DNA of 64,000 nt from Rosa chinensis (taxonomy: Eukaryota; Streptophyta; Magnoliopsida; Rosales; Rosaceae), in the NCBI RefSeq assembly GCF_002994745.2, contig NC_037092.1:18529501-18593500 (forward strand), read 5' to 3'. Both the position numbers and the translations under genes were made by a program. The notes beneath the pieces were generated by a model. The model had not been told where the DNA came from. It saw only the letters and a program-made list of their open reading frames with translations, and ran no database searches. Below, in pieces: positions 1 through 9,812 of the stretch. The first letter of the stretch is position 1, and each line of letters begins with the position of its first letter.

Positions 1-1162
1 TGAACTATGAAATAAAAGCCAAAAACACCAAATATCACCTCCCAGTCACACTGAACAACATATCCCAGCTGCTCCTTCGTCCTATATCTAGAAATACATC
101 AACAATTTTAAGAGTATAAATCTCAATATACATCATCCACCCCCTAAAAGACTACATTATCAAATTCAGGTTTCTACATCATCCACCCCCTAGAAGTAAC
201 ATAGTGTGCTACTTAAAGGTTGTGCTAAAGAACTGGTAAAAAAATAGCAATATCACTATGCAAGACCAATCATGGAACACTAAGTTCCCAAGCAATACTT
301 AATCTTGGCATCTCTGTCCTTCAAAGCAAATCTTTGGATGCTTATGCTTATGATAACACTTTTTACAATATAAAGGTGATCAAGAACTCTAGATTAATCA
401 CTGGAAGTACCTGGTAAGAAATCATGATTACATTGATATGCACATGCCTAGTAAAGTGGTAAACTACAAGTAATCTATACAGGATAGGTCGGTCGGCTGC
501 CTGGCTCTTCTTTCCCTAGTTTATCTTCCACTTACAACCTAGGTAGCTCTAGAGAAATCATTTTAAGAAACACAGTTTATAGACACTACAAACACAGAAA
601 AAGTGGCCAAACTTTACGGATAGAAAATTGGTCTGTAAAGTATGAGAAATCAAAACAAGCAAACTAACATAACTGAAAGTCTGAAACTAATAGCCTAACC
701 TGTAGAGTTCAAACATGTACACACAAATATCTAGTACTCCTCCAGGCCTGAAGAAATGGAATTAAAAAAAAATGCTTATTCCATATTTGCAAATGGATTG
801 AGTTCTACAGGTGAAGTAAGAGCTCGAGAAAATGAATGAAGAAAAACTGGTAAAAGATCAACCAACATATATCCAGCAGTCATTAGACATGTAACTACTA
901 TACTAATTTTCTCATTAGATCTGTTCTATCAACCTTCGATAGATCTAGAGCTGCAGGAACTTCAATGATTTGTCCTTGCCAAAATCAGAACCTAAACAAA
1001 CAAGCCAATAAACAGAAATTTAGATAATTGATACAATGTATCTGCACTAAAAAATAGAAGCACTACATACAGTTATTAAAGGATCGTGGTACAAAACTAA
1101 TAGTGCTAATCTACTACATACAATAAGAAAATCCACAAGATAGTCATAGTTTAGAGGTTTAC
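1..1162. other. No recognisable gene
   Basis: AT-rich sequence without a convincing long reading frame. It lies downstream, in minus-strand terms, of the RIF1-like exon fragment and could contain its introns. I see no RNA gene or complete transposon. Confidence 0.4.
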
Positions 1163-1567
1163 ATTTTGCTAATATAAAATCATCAAGCAAATTGACACAC
1201 AGATCCGTAGCCCAGAAGCTCTTACCATTAGGATCAAGTTGAAAAGCTAGCTGCTTCAAACATAGGGTCTACTACCCGGTTAATCATTGAAGAATCATTC
1301 AGAGAGGTATCAAGTCTAGGTAATAGATAACACCATGTGTTCAAGCAAGACATGCAGACAGATACATCGCAGTTACTCAACATGATGCCTATCGGTGGTG
1401 TCATGATCAGCCTTACGCTTTTCAAAGATCTAGTGTTTTGGATTTCACCACTATTTCCTTTGTGTTCCCTTTTTTTGCGTACCATCATCCTCTTCTGCAG
1501 CATTTGTCGCACACGGTAATAACATTGGAGGGTGAATAAGAGCATTAATAAGACCTTCATAGGCAAC
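1163..1567 (-). pseudogene. RIF1-like N-terminal domain exon fragment
   Basis: Read on the minus strand this is one exon-like block, with an acceptor-type CAG just beyond 1567 and a donor-type GTAAAC just below 1163. Pieces such as VAYEGLINALIHPP, MSCLNTWCYLL and FWATDLCVNLLDDFILAKC resemble the plant proteins with a RIF1 N-terminal repeat domain, which act in telomere and replication-timing control. The pieces lie in different reading frames, so at least two frameshifts separate them. No other exon of the gene is evident nearby. I infer a decayed gene fragment. The family call is from memory of the pattern and is moderate to weak. Confidence 0.4.
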
Positions 1568-1782
1568 CTGTGAAATCAGATATCTATGTTAATCTACAAT
1601 ATGGCATCTGACAGTACTCTGAGACTAGTTAAACTATTAATGCTAGTAAACTGTGGTAAACTTTAACAACCTTGACTTGTAAAATCACCAGGACTCGAAA
1701 TGCATGGACCCTAGACATTCAAGAAACAGAGACAGAATGATAACTTGGGTTCCTAATCAACTCACATGTATACAAAACCCAC

Positions 1783-2139
1783 TTAATACTCAATACTCAA
1801 TACTGGAGCAGTTTTACCATTTCCACTGCCATCTTTGTATTCAATTATTGATAATGGAGCAGTTTTACCATTTCCATTGCCATCTTTGTATTCAACTATT
1901 GATGTGGTTGTGGTGTTGTCAAAACCAATCGCTAGGTTACCTTGGTATGCCCTAGCAGCCATGTAATAACGACCAGGTTGTTGGTCTATGAATGATAGGG
2001 CATCAATGGTTTGTCCAGGAGATATTGTGATGTAGGGTGTTGAGATTGGCGCGGTGTAGGCTGGGTCTGCTGCAACCACCGTCAGGTTATGGTTTGCGAC
2101 TATGAAGTGAGTGCCCTCAACAAAACAATGATGAGCCAA
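1783..2139 (-). pseudogene. Laccase fragment (second cupredoxin domain)
   Basis: The minus-strand frame reads [19 protein letters not shown], then a block with [27 protein letters not shown] and [15 protein letters not shown]. This is the pattern of the middle cupredoxin domain of plant laccases, which are secreted multicopper oxidases that oxidise monolignols. Only about 115 of the usual roughly 560 residues are present, and none of the copper-ligand HXH motifs is included. The end carries a local duplication: the [13 protein letters not shown] block occurs twice, matching the repeated DNA around 1800-1890. No flanking laccase exon was recognised. This is a gene fragment, very unlikely to be functional. 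Confidence 0.7.
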
Positions 2140-2216
2140 ACATCATCCAGATCCCATAACAAAGTTCTACTGCATGCTACATCTTGTTACTATTTAGTAT
2201 TTACAAGCTTACCTAA

Positions 2217-3123
2217 TTAATGAGCAGGACGGTTGCCAAGAGCCACATTCTTGGCAATCATGTTCTCCCTCTGCACAACTCCCACCACATAGCAGCATGA
2301 CAAGATAAGTCCAACGGTAACACCAGTTCCAAAAGCCACAAGAACACCTGCATTCAAAGGAAAACTTTCAAAATCACCAATATCTAACTATACCAACACA
2401 TATTAATAGGGTCAAACTTACCATAGATGATGTTAAACGCCAGGATAGGCATGTGAATAGCACCAGCAATGATCCCGAATACCAGCAGACAAAGCAATAT
2501 GATCAAGTATGCCAAGCAAAAATGAGAAAGCACCGCGCTGCAACAAAGAACAGCTTAAGCAAACTCTGCTCACAAACATACTAATTAAAATCAAATAAAT
2601 ACTTGGAATTTCAAATCAACATGAACGTATAGGAGAAATGCAAGCAATCTTTCGAAACAGACAAGATTCAGGATAAGCTATCTTTCGAAACAAAATCAGG
2701 AATCTTGTCTTTCGAAACAGACAAGATTTAGGATAAGCAATCTTTCGAAACAGACAAGATTCAGGAATTTCAAATCAACATGAACGTATAGGAGAAATGC
2801 AAGCAATCTTTCGAAACAAAATCAAACCGATTGGATTCGAGAGACGAAATGCGATCAGTTACCGGCGCGAGAGTTCGAAAATGCTAGACTGCTTGGCCTG
2901 AGAGTTGTCTCTCTTGAAAGGTTGAAAAAATGTGAATACCCAGTCTTTCCCAAGCTTCTGTTTGAGAGGATTTGACGGCGGCGGCTGTGGCGGCAACAGA
3001 CTCTTCAACTTAGCTGCCGGCGAAGGCTTCGAATCCAAGGCCGTATAGTTAGATCTGAAGGTGTAGGCGCTTTTCTCCTTGGAGGCTTGCCGGGGCTAGG
3101 TTTGGCGACTGGGGAGGCTCCAT
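2217..3123 (-). CDS. Three-exon gene for a small protein with two membrane helices; start unresolved
   Basis: Three minus-strand exons join in frame through GT-AG introns: 2863 to about 3123, 2422-2537 and 2217-2347, ending in TAA at 2217-2219. Exon 1 encodes a proline- and serine-rich cytosolic-looking stretch (LPPQPPPSNPL, then GKDWVFTFFQPFKRDN). Exon 2 encodes a hydrophobic helix (LIILLCLLVFGIIAGA), and exon 3 a second helix (GVTVGLILSCCYVVGVV) with a short tail ending NRPAH. Phases match at both junctions (CG|C and G|GT), which argues for a real gene. The oddity is the start: an ATG at 3121-3123 opens a different frame, and the exon 1 frame meets a stop upstream without a Met. Either a small indel broke the N-terminus or an upstream exon is missing. 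I do not recognise the family. Confidence 0.45.
2604..2824. repeat. Local direct repeats in intron 1 of the two-helix gene
   Basis: The core CTTTCGAAACAGACAAGATT recurs several times between 2648 and 2815, and a longer block containing TCAACATGAACGTATAGG occurs at about 2616 and again near 2774. The pattern suggests stepwise tandem duplication within the intron. Confidence 0.7.
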
Positions 3124-3509
3124 TGTGTCTATGAGAAATTGTTGTGTGGCATAGACTTCATCTTCGTCAATCCCAGAGAGAGACGGATAGGGTTTTAGAG
3201 AGAGAGAGCGAGCTTGCCAGCTGAGGCGATGCCGCTGGAGAGATAGTAGCGGGAGTGAGCGGAGGAGAAGGAGGTGGTGGTGGCCGTGAAAGAGAGTGGA
3301 AGAGGAAGGAGGAGTGGGCTAGGGTTTTGAGGAAAAGTCGGAGAGATGGGTCTCCAGTTTTGTTAGAGATAGTGAGTAAGGATGAAAATGGGCTGCCAAA
3401 GAGAGTGGGAAAACTGACCAAGTGTGTGGAAACGAAAATTTTGTTCCCCGCGTATTGAAATTTTTAACTTAGTCTTTTTCCGCGTTTTTGAAAATTTTTT
3501 ATTTAAAAT

Positions 3510-3659
3510 ATAGACATCGGTCAACAGTAAAAAGCGATGTTAGTTATATTCATAGAAATCGGTTTTTGAGGAATCGATGTTAATGACATTGTTTTACATC
3601 GCGTGTATTTCTCACCGATGTAATTGTCGTGATGTCTATGAGCATAATTCTAGTAGTGA
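3510..3659. mobile_element. CACTA-type terminal sequence (one end only)
   Basis: The right edge ends in CTAGTAGTG, the reverse complement of a CACTACTAG terminus. The interior has several copies of an ACATCGGT/ATCGATGT motif in both orientations, typical of the subterminal repeats of En/Spm (CACTA) elements. I could not find a matching left terminus, so this is probably a truncated or non-autonomous remnant. Confidence 0.45.
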
Positions 3660-3667
3660 AAGGAACC

Positions 3668-4550
3668 GTTTGGCATATTAAAAGTTGGAAAAGATTGTAT
3701 ATTGCTACTACAATATGAAGCTGAGTCTGCGAGATAAACATGCAAAGAATAACGTGGTCAATGAAAACAACTATATAGATCTACTTCATGTTGCAAGCGA
3801 GCCGCTTGATAATGGCATTGATCAACTTCATGATTGGATTATGCTTGCACACCTCAATGATGAAGCTGGAAGACCTCTTCCACAAGTTGTAGAAACTGCA
3901 ACTAATGCTGGAATCAACATAGAAAGAGTCTTATATGAAGAAGTTGTTAAAAACCCTGAAGATAATTCAGATAGTGATGATGCGTGGGGTGGTACAGCAA
4001 CTCCAGATAGTTCTGATGATGGTGGAGAGGGTGGAAGCGGAATAGGTGGTGGAGGTGAAAGATATGACTATGGATAATCTTCTGTGGATGGAGGATTCCA
4101 ATTTACCTGTGAAGATAATTTTGATCATACCGCCCAAAATGAAGATCGCAGAGTGAGAACACCTGGTCATGGTGCTTAAGAGAAGACCAGGAGGACTAGA
4201 GGTGCAACTGATGATCAAAGTACCTCATATGATGTTTCTTCAATTGCCTTAAGTTTTGACTCTATCAGTTTAGGCACAGAGCACAGTGAGATCTCAAATG
4301 AATCTCATGAAGGCAGCAATCAATTAGGTTATGATGCTTATGGATATAATCAATATGGAGAAGTATATGATCAGTCATCCAGTTGGGTTCATCCTTATTA
4401 TGCTCTTATAGGGGAAACAGTTGACAACTCTAAAGAGATCTATAATATCATGTTCATCACTACAATTCGCAATGTATGGGTCATATGTCTTGGTCTGATT
4501 ATTGCATTTTCGTAGACCAGCGAGCTGCTTTTCAACCACCTAAAGTCTCT
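3668..4550 (+). pseudogene. hAT transposase C-terminal remnant
   Basis: The frame starting near 3685 reads KIVYCYYNMKLSLRDKHA, then YIDLLHVASEPLD, then a DDE/hAT-like tail (LHDWIMLAHLNDEAGRPLP) and an acidic, Gly-rich end. This is the pattern seen at the C-terminus of plant hAT-family transposases, including the tail after the dimerisation region. A stop at about 4075 and another near 4178 interrupt the frame, yet coding-like residues continue to around 4515. The N-terminal zinc finger and catalytic core are absent. I read this as the 3' end of a dead transposase gene, lying against the CACTA-type terminus. Confidence 0.55.
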
Positions 4551-4889
4551 TTTTGGATGTAGATGAAGTTAACATTCATATGTATTTATATGTAGTTCTA
4601 AATTTCTAATAAATTGACTTTTTTCAAAAACGACATTTTGTTACCCTGTATCCCCGATATCTCCCTTTTTCAAAGTACCGATATATACAAAGATACCGAT
4701 ATTTAAAACCTTGGTCTTATGTATACCTTCCATTCATAACTTTCATTCGTAAAGATTTTTATCAAATTCATTTTTTATCAAATTCATTGCTTACGTACTG
4801 GCTGTCCCCTTTTTCAGGGCCCCTGTAAAGATGGGCTGTATCCATTCCTTTTGTCATCCGACGCCACAATTCCTCATGCTCTGATACCA
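4551..4889. other. Intergenic, no gene seen
   Basis: AT-rich sequence with no supported frame. At 4879-4889 it ends with the complement of a tRNA-iMet type primer site, which belongs to the adjoining LTR structure. Confidence 0.4.
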
Positions 4890-5110
4890 TGATGAAGTAA
4901 TCTGAGGTTCGCATCTCATCCAAATGGAGTGGCCCAAACCCTTATAAACCCACTAGCAAGGTCCCATTTTTCCCATGTGGGATGTATATACTCTCAACAC
5001 GCCCCCGCATATGTGGCGAATTTTCAAGCCATACACCTGGACAACTTTTGATGACGTGGAGCTCGTGTGGCCTCAGGCATGCACACGTACGATAACCCAC
5101 TTTGATACCA
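4890..5110 (-). mobile_element. TRIM-like miniature LTR retrotransposon fragment
   Basis: On the minus strand a terminal repeat of about 110 bp runs from TGTTGAGAG (ending at 4999 on the plus strand) to 4890. It is followed beyond 4890 by TGGTATCAGAGC, the standard tRNA-iMet primer site. Upstream of the repeat, on the minus strand, is a short internal segment of about 110 bp with a G-rich tract (GCGGGGGCG) next to the repeat and a second primer-like TGGTATCAAAG at 5101-5110. Such tiny repeats and internal regions are typical of TRIMs. A related copy lies at 63307-63537. Confidence 0.5.
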
Positions 5111-6221
5111 TGAAGAAATTGATTTCTGTTCATTTGTGCAATTGCACTCTTTACAATATATAGCAGTATACATGGTTACATTTACATAAAGCATTCAATT
5201 GTAATTACAACAATATCAAACTACTCAATTCTAGCCTTGTAACAGATGCTAAACTCTAGCCATAACAGATCCTTGACAGTAGCAATATCAAGCTGGAGAT
5301 TAATTGATTTGAGGAGATTTGTTTGTTGTAACTGAAGCTTGATTTGAGGAAGAGATATGCAAAGAATCTGTGGTTCTAACACAAATTAAGGGATGTATTA
5401 AGTATTTTTTGCCGCATGCATTTTCCTTCCCTATTCCAATCACTCTCTTCGAACTTTGGATCGAAAACGAATATGAAAGATTGATGGTGACATGTGAATC
5501 ACCGTATTAAGTATTGGTTTTTTTTTTTTGCGCTCTCTAGACATGTTGACATCAGCATCTGATTTTGTGGCTAGATTGTTTGCCATTAATTTCTGTCGAT
5601 TAGATTAATTTTGTATTTTTCCGGGAACATCAGTGCACGAACCACACAACTTTAATTATGTCCAAGTTGTTCGGATGCATTGTAAATATTGACGGTAGTT
5701 TCCCTAACAGGTGGTTTATTCAGGTTTTCTAATAGAATGCATCTGAAGTTGCTCCAGATCTTTGAAATAACAAATGCAACCTCTTTTTCCCTTCCGTGGT
5801 AGATTAGGAATCACTGAATCGGGCCCTGAGAGGGAGTCTAATATATGCCAGTTGCAAACCGTAAACTATATCGTAAAAAAAAAAAAAAAAAAAAACTCAA
5901 AAATTTAGATTCAGTTAGTTGTAGATGGACGGAGCTGATATTATTAATACTATCCCCATAGCTATATAATTGAACTTTTGTCCCTATAGTGGTCTCTGTG
6001 AGTTTCCATTATAATGCAAAATTAGATCCGAATCTTTAGCATTACCCTGGTGTAGCTCGCTTAAATAGTATAGAGGCCGATTAGTATCGCCCATCAAAGA
6101 TAGCTATCGATTAGAAGTGCACAGAAATATGGCCTTTATTACATAGGAAATTCATTGAAAGTTAATATGTAAAAGTTCAGAGCAAGCTGCTAGCTACAGA
6201 GTCCATCCTTCTAGCTATATA
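5111..6221. other. Intergenic, no gene seen
   Basis: No supported reading frame. Contains a homopolymer A run at about 5876-5895. Nothing else recognisable. Confidence 0.4.
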
Positions 6222-6810
6222 TTACTTCTTCTGGCATAATGGGTAACTGCCTTTATATATTGGTGTCGGCGAAAACTCCCAACATAAACTTTTGTTGTCG
6301 ATAAAAGACGCAATTTGGAGGCTTTTAATGGTTGCAATTCCGGAAGGGATTTTCCCACTCAATTCGTTATGGTCGAGACCCAAGGTACGAAGTGATTGCA
6401 AATTACCCAGTGTAGGAGGAATGCTGCCCGATAATCTATTATAACCTAATATGAGAGTCTGGAGTGTCTTCAGGTTACCAAGCTCAGATGGAATTGTTCC
6501 TGAGATGTCATTCTGAGGAAGAATCAGCCGCTCGAGAGCCGAAAGCGATCCAAGTTCAGGGTACCAGATGTCCAGAAAGCTGGCTGTTAATTAAGAACAC
6601 TTCAGTGACTTTTTTGTCTTGATTGCAGACGATGTGTGACCAACTGCATGGATCGGCTTGATTGGCATTCCAAGTGCTGAGCACGTTTTGCGGATCACTT
6701 AAGTTCTTCTTAAACGCATTCAAAGCTTCTGTCTCTGAAAGAAGGTGTGCTCCAGGAATGAGACTTGCGCCTAGGGTTAGAGTCAATAGTATCCAGCAGG
6801 TCGTCCTCAT
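6222..6810 (-). pseudogene. SERK-like short LRR protein, frameshifted
   Basis: The minus strand opens with a signal peptide (CWILLTLTLGASLIPGAHLL) and an LRRNT_2 cap (ETEALNAFKKNLSDP...LSTW, then DPCSWSHIVCN), the layout of SERK/BAK1 co-receptor ectodomains. After SGHLVP a stop appears. One base out of frame the LRRs continue (ELGSLSALERLILPQNDISGTIPS, NRLSGSIPPTLGNL, NELSGKIPSGI) and end with a short cysteine-containing tail and TAA at 6222. A single extra C near 6564 would explain the break. There is no transmembrane segment or kinase, and the LRRs run without the introns usual in SERK genes. It may be a retrocopy or a secreted SERK-like LRR protein gene broken by one indel. Confidence 0.6.
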
Positions 6811-7146
6811 TGTCAGAGTTGACGCTCTTAGATAAGTGGTGAGGATAGAAAGGAGAAGGTTGGAAGGGATATTGCTAGCATTTAATTTATATACGAAGAG
6901 ATAGCCTGTAAAAATGTTTTTTGTTAAAAGAAAAACATATTATGTGCCTTCGTCAAAGTGATTGACGAAGAAGGAATCAAGGAATTAGTGATTATCATCA
7001 ATCAGCAAGGATTACCGATCAATCAACATTTAATGTCATCATTGTAATTGATATTTCCGTTGTAATTCTACGGTTTCATTAATGATCACGGCTTGAGGGC
7101 AACCGTACTAGCCCTATTTAAAAAAAAAAAAATGGACTATGAAATG
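6811..7146. other. Upstream region of the LRR fragment
   Basis: Short AT-rich stretch that would contain the promoter of the LRR sequence. No gene seen. An A run lies at about 7121-7132. Confidence 0.35.
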
Positions 7147-7275
7147 AAGGGGGTGTATTCAATTCAGATTTTAAAAGATTTTGTTTAATTAAGTTTTTAT
7201 AATCTATGGATTTACTTAATCCACGTATTGTTTAAATTCTATATGGACTCTGATTGATTCTAATAGATTGATTTA
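7147..7275. mobile_element. PIF/Harbinger-like terminal fragment
   Basis: Begins with GGGGGTGTATTCAATT followed by an ATTTTAAAAGATTTTG-type subterminal sequence, the same terminus as the complete element at 9813-12248. No opposite end was found, so this is a truncated relative. Confidence 0.45.
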
Positions 7276-7729
7276 CTAGTATTTGAGTCCTTATGATATT
7301 TATGGTAGGTTAATTTTTTATTTTTTTCTTTCTTCTTTAAAAGCAATGGATGTATGGATCCAACCATAATGATATATCAATGACAAAAAAGTATGTGTGC
7401 GCGTGTGTGTGTCTATATATATTTATGGCAATCTACCATCCTTTATCTTGTGTATAATGATATATGAACATAACAATAAGAGAAACCTAATAATTTATTT
7501 CATATCTAATTTACAAAAGAAACATGTGTATATGTATCATCTTAACAATACCATTGAAAATGAGCTTAATTAGCTAGAAGAATTAAAAGGCTTCCAGAGC
7601 TATAGTGATAAAAAAAAAAAAATTATAGATGAGAGCAAAATGGATGAGTGTCACCTATTAAGAACTTTTTTTTTTTTTTTTTAGTGAAGAGCTTCTTCAT
7701 TTTTTGAGTGAGAAAGAATCCATCAAAAT
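7276..7729. other. Intergenic, simple repeats
   Basis: Contains a TG/TA-rich microsatellite near 7393-7425 and long A and T runs at about 7608-7621 and 7665-7682. No gene seen. Confidence 0.4.
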
Positions 7730-7950
7730 CTACAAATCCCATCCGTTTGGGTGCGGCTTTGCACTTGTCAATCTTATATTATGAGTTCCTGAATAATCCA
7801 GAGACGGCCTGCCGTCTTACAAAGATAGCTTTTGAGGAAGGCACTCCTCAGATTAACACATTGAACAATGAACCATACAAGAATACCCTCATGGCCTTGA
7901 AACTTTTAAGGGAAAACTACAGCTTGTGGACTTCCCAACTTCCACATTAA
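7730..7950 (+). pseudogene. 14-3-3 3' stump (segment copy 1)
   Basis: The frame encodes the last 70 or so residues of the divergent 14-3-3 found intact at 44446-45168. It starts at [12 protein letters not shown], runs through [17 protein letters not shown] and [14 protein letters not shown], and ends SLWTSQLPH. Everything upstream, including the phosphopeptide-binding Lys/Arg residues, is missing; homology begins abruptly just after a poly-T tract. The downstream sequence matches that downstream of the other two 14-3-3 copies. So this is a truncated duplicate and not a separate gene. Confidence 0.85.
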
Positions 7951-8499
7951 TGACTTATTTCAGGAGTAATCATGCAAATGTACGTTTTAGAGGAATAGTG
8001 GTAGTTTTGAGTTAGATTAGACCCTTCCAGTCTCCTTCCCCCCTTTACGACTTCTTCTAGGGATATTTTAATTGATTATTATTTGTGTCTTGGTGTGAAT
8101 TGCAAACAATTATATTTACATTGCATCTCTGAAGTTGCGCCTACGGTGTGCTTGTTGTGGTGTGTATCTAGCTACCTTCAACAATTTTCCGAGTGATGAA
8201 CTCTCTCAAGTCTCAAGGGGTTACATATATAAATGAAACAAAAATAAAAAAGCTTCACTTCTTCAGTTCTTCTTAAAGAGCCTTGGTGCGAGCCTGCTAT
8301 TAATTAGCAAGACAATACCATATTTGCCTAAAGAATCATTTTTTTTTTTTGTAACTATAAACGTCAATAACAATTACAATTGAAATGTAGAATAACTAGT
8401 CCCTAAATCAAACTCATGACACTATAGTTTAAATAGCTTTGTGACCTAATTAACTAGGAAAAAACTTCACCAAAGCCAAAAGAAGTGGGATCTAATAAG

Positions 8500-8672
8500 A
8501 CATTTCTGGTTGTGAAGTCTAGCACATACATGTTTGCCAAGCGTTTTTACCCTAAAGCCAGGTTCACCCTGGTGCTTTGAGTGTTAGTACATGGTTGTAG
8601 ATATAGGTTGCACTTATCTGTTAGATAGTTTCGATATGAAGAAATCCAAGCACGGCCATAAAGCTTAGGGAG
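8500..8672 (+). pseudogene. BMT5-like gene, 3' exon stump (segment copy 1)
   Basis: Nucleotides here match the end of exon 3 of the 40.3-kb gene: the GGTTG.GAAGTCTAGCAC block, the GCCAAGCG block, the ACTTTGAGTATCAGTACATGG-like block and ATGAAGAAATCCA. The frame is broken and no other exon is attached. The same stump follows the other 14-3-3 copies at 38790 and at 45748/56383, so it is part of the duplicated segment. Confidence 0.7.
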
Positions 8673-9812
8673 TGTGATCTACTATACTGGATCGGTACAA
8701 TTGATATAGATACTGCGTTTATGATCTTTTGGATTTCTCCTAGCTAGCCTGGCCTACTACAGGAACTGTGAGATAATTGAGGAACAACATGGTTATAAAG
8801 TTGAGAAACTTTGGTTATGAATCTCATTTCAGTTCTGGGTTTTTGACTTTTTTTCTCAAAAGATTGTCTCCATGTTTCTACTTAATTGATGTATAAATTG
8901 ACCAGATTTACTATCTCTCTTTCTCCAGTTTGGCAGGCATGTATGTCGCCACTTAATTGCCAGCTAGCCTCCCTGTTTTGGCCTCATTTGGTTGATTGAT
9001 TGATATGATACCGGTTGGCATGTAGGAGATGCGCTGATAGTTACCACATCGAGTTTATATGTACTGTTGAACGCATTTGCAACCGAGCTTCTCCATATGT
9101 AGGAAGATTGTGTCCTAGATTTGGTAATGCAAGCCTTGCTTCTTCTCCACGTTTCTGTTGGCTCGTAATAGCCTTAGATTGGGCATCATTAAAATCATAA
9201 TTCCTATTTGATTTAGTCTAGCATGACATGAGTTTATCTTAGTTTTAAGGCTTCCTATTTGATTTAGTCTAGCATGACATGAGTTTCAACCGTACTTTAG
9301 TTTTAATGCCTCATTTGGTTCACGGAAGGAAAATTAATTTCTTTATCTTTCTTATGGGAAGTGAAATTAAAATTCTTGTCTTTTCCTTTTCTTTTTTTTT
9401 TGAGAATGGTAAGGTTTTCTTTCTTATGTTTGGTAAAGCAGGGAAAACATTTAGAAAAGACCATCTGATTTCCCTTCCATTGTTTGGTTGGTGCAGGAAA
9501 GAAAATCAAAAATATATCAATGTTTCAATAATACTCTTGTATTTTAAAATAAAAATAACATCATGGAAATTCAAAAGTACACCAATTTTGGCAATAACAC
9601 ATTTGAAAAGGGATATTGTAATCCAAAATTTTAGTAATAAATGCTGGGAAAGGAGAAAAGAAAATCAATCCCATGGAGTTTGAAATGAATGATCTTCCCT
9701 CTATTTTCCTCTCTATCAGGAAAATACTTCCAAAGTTTGTGCCTACCAAACAAATGAAAGGAATGACTTACCTTTCCTGATTCCTCAAATCAGTGAACCA
9801 AACATGGTCTAA
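8673..9812 (+). other. Segment sequence shared with the 38.9- and 56.5-kb copies
   Basis: Non-coding sequence between the methyltransferase stump and the PIF/Harbinger insertion. It is closely matched at 56500-58350, and in part at 38910-39560 where a block equivalent to about 8613-9470 is deleted. Open stretches here look fortuitous. Confidence 0.55.

Noticed and set aside
9015..9200. Small frame conserved in position at 56825-57007
   Set aside because: The two copies differ by indels that break the frame, so no coding constraint is evident.
9279..9749. Open frames of 60-134 residues on both strands
   Set aside because: Homologous stretches at 39.0 and 58.0 kb do not keep the frames, and no domain is visible.
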